From a virus, in IMG/VR virus record IMGVR_UViG_3300044796_000662, positions 62,001-126,000 of that record: a stretch of DNA of 64,000 nt; one strand, given 5' to 3'. This document shows positions 62,760-64,000 of the stretch, piece by piece. Below the pieces are notes generated by a model. The model was given only the letters and a program-made list of their open reading frames with translations. It searched no databases and was not told where the DNA came from. The translations under genes were made by a program, and so were the position numbers. Position 1 is the first letter of the stretch. Every line of letters starts with the position of its first letter.

Positions 62760-64000
62760 TACGTATTCCTCTTGGTGAGCAAGTTGCCCTTGATTCGGAA
62801 GATGCTCGCGGTAGTCGTGTTCAAGGCAAGGTTGCTCTCGAAGTAGACCCCGTTGTCCTCGTCGAACACAGCCCAGCGGATGAGAAGAATCAGCACGAGC
62901 TGACCCTTGTGTCCGTACGCCGATGCCGTGGGCAGCTCAGCGAGGATCGGCTGGATGACCTTGTGCTTGATCGGGTCCGACAGATCTTGAGCGAAGGCGT
63001 TCGGAACGTACCCAGATGGCACGCTCTTGAAGAACGTGCGCCCCTCTGCGTCGATGTCCGAGCCAGACGCGCGGTTGAACGTGACCGCTTCAGGGTCAGG
63101 CGTGAAGGGGACGAACACGGGCAGCCTGAGCATGCCGGTCGTCGCGTTGAAGTCCGCGATCGAGATAGCCGACCTGGAGTTCAACTCGTGCTCGCCCGTG
63201 TACGAGCCGCCCGAGGTGTTGTAGATGCCGCCCGTTTGCACGTAGGCCGTGGGGAACGGGTAGCCCACATCTTCCGAGGCAGGTCCCTGCGTCAGCGTGT
63301 AGAGCGACGGAGAGATGTACCGGGGAATGACCGTCTGCGTCGTCCCGATGATCGAATCGCGCCCTGTCTGCGGAGCCCGGGTCTCGTACCAGACGATCAG
63401 CTCGACTGCGGTAGGCGCAGCCGGTACCGGGCGAAGCGCCGAGTAGGAGTAGCTGAGGGTGTCCCCCGAAACCGTCCAGTCAGCCGTGTTCGTGAAGGTG
63501 GCGATGCGCCCCGTGGCGTCGAGCGTCACGGAACCTGCGATGGGCGTACCGTTCTTCTGGATCGACGTAGGAATGGCCGAAGCGCGTTCCGGGATACGGA
63601 AGGAGATCCCGTTCATCGTCCAGGAGATCGATCCGCTGTTCGCGTCAGGGAAGACGCCTCCAGAGTTCGTGATCTGAACCGACGTAGGCGACAACCATGC
63701 CGCGATCGGGAAGGAGCCGTTGTTGCCACCGTTCGCTGCCCCCGAGAAGAGAATGCGCTGGCCCACCATCTCGGGCACCATCGCCGTCAGACCTGTGATG
63801 GTCACGAGGGGCGAAGAGAACGCTGAGATCGTGGCCGCAGCGCCAGAACCCGTCAGGGCGTTCTGCGTCGCAATCGCGATCGAAGAGGTCGTGTACTGGA
63901 TCTGCGCTTCACGGTGCGTGTTGTCGATCGACTCGTTCGCGTAGGCGCTGAAGTTGTACGGCGTCCCCGAGGGGATCGCCTGCACGACCTGGAAGCTCGA
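62759..64000 (-). CDS. Virion fibre/baseplate-type protein, C-terminal part
   Basis: The frame is open to the window edge beyond the possible GTG at 63985, so the start lies outside. Carries FSGAANGGNNGSFPIAAWLS, the module shared with the 60166 gene, and beta-rich polar sequence. The C-terminus (SAYGHKGQLVLILLIRWAV) is more hydrophobic. Overlaps the next gene by 1 base. Confidence 0.8.
   Translation of the reverse strand, partial: SSFQVVQAIPSGTPYNFSAYANESIDNTHREAQIQYTTSSIAIATQNALTGSGAAATISAFSSPLVTITGLTAMVPEMVGQRILFSGAANGGNNGSFPIAAWLSPTSVQITNSGGVFPDANSGSISWTMNGISFRIPERASAIPTSIQKNGTPIAGSVTLDATGRIATFTNTADWTVSGDTLSYSYSALRPVPAAPTAVELIVWYETRAPQTGRDSIIGTTQTVIPRYISPSLYTLTQGPASEDVGYPFPTAYVQTGGIYNTSGGSYTGEHELNSRSAISIADFNATTGMLRLPVFVPFTPDPEAVTFNRASGSDIDAEGRTFFKSVPSGYVPNAFAQDLSDPIKHKVIQPILAELPTASAYGHKGQLVLILLIRWAVFDEDNGVYFESNLALNTTTASIFRIKGNLLTKRNT

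Overview
This window is a contiguous piece of a large, GC-rich tailed bacteriophage genome (class Caudoviricetes). Most genes are packed head to tail on the minus strand, with stop/start overlaps of the ATGA or GTGA type and almost no non-coding DNA; no gap between genes exceeds about 125 bases. It carries a family A DNA polymerase, DnaB-like helicase, primase zinc-finger protein, RNase HII, ThyX, ClpX, a lysis module and very long virion-appendage genes. The host is probably a myxobacterium (Myxococcota). That is an inference from one plus-strand gene (57689-59077), a lipoprotein with Asp-Ser-Gly-rich linkers and repeated D-A-T-N-V-Y-W-T-N blades, a style typical of Polyangiales surface proteins. 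I recognised no tRNA, rRNA, CRISPR array, integrase or IS element.

Layout. 1-5715 (plus strand): end of NadV, small unknown genes, an inserted minus-strand HNH gene, RNase HII, Dam methylase and a small zinc-finger protein. 5712-16705 (minus): metallopeptidase-like proteins, metallophosphoesterase, glycosyltransferase, topoisomerase IB-like protein, a truncated DNA methyltransferase, a DHH phosphoesterase and a zinc-binding protein. 16.7-18.3 kb: a small accessory cluster driven in both directions by copies of one bipartite promoter. 18.3-32.6 kb (minus): SLOG protein, Cys-cluster proteins, an AT-hook/winged-helix DNA-binding protein, DUF1848 protein, three consecutive genes with an RVAAR peptide, ClpX, nitrilase, ThyX and deoxynucleotidase. 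32.7-38.3 kb: Nudix, small regulators, and a Ycf46-type AAA ATPase with DUF1257-like and DUF2997-like partners. 38.3-46.5 kb: replication core (Pol A, primase zinc finger, DnaB-like helicase, loader-like protein, SNF2 helicase). 46.5-50.3 kb: metallopeptidase, J-like protein, SpeD homologue. 50.3-51.9 kb: lysis-type cassette (lipoprotein, papain-like peptidase, holin-like protein). 52-64 kb: virion appendage and fibre genes interrupted by the plus-strand lipoprotein gene.

How it fits together. Nucleotide supply (ThyX, deoxynucleotidase, Nudix, NadV), replication (Pol A, helicases, RNase HII, topoisomerase) and protein turnover (ClpX, several HExxH proteins) are interleaved in a few long operons. 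Two repeated DNA motifs appear to organise transcription: a bipartite element GTTGATTC-N11-GGGTTGTAGT (five copies, three placed so that the AUG would be at about +1) and a compact element CCGGTGTAAGGGG (twelve copies, 4-26 bases before start codons, twice just after a terminator-like hairpin). Two protein-level signals recur and deserve attention: an identical 14-residue C-terminal tail on RNase HII and the neighbouring Dam methylase, probably a sliding-clamp-binding tail, and an RVAAR-F/Y peptide at one end of otherwise unrelated proteins.
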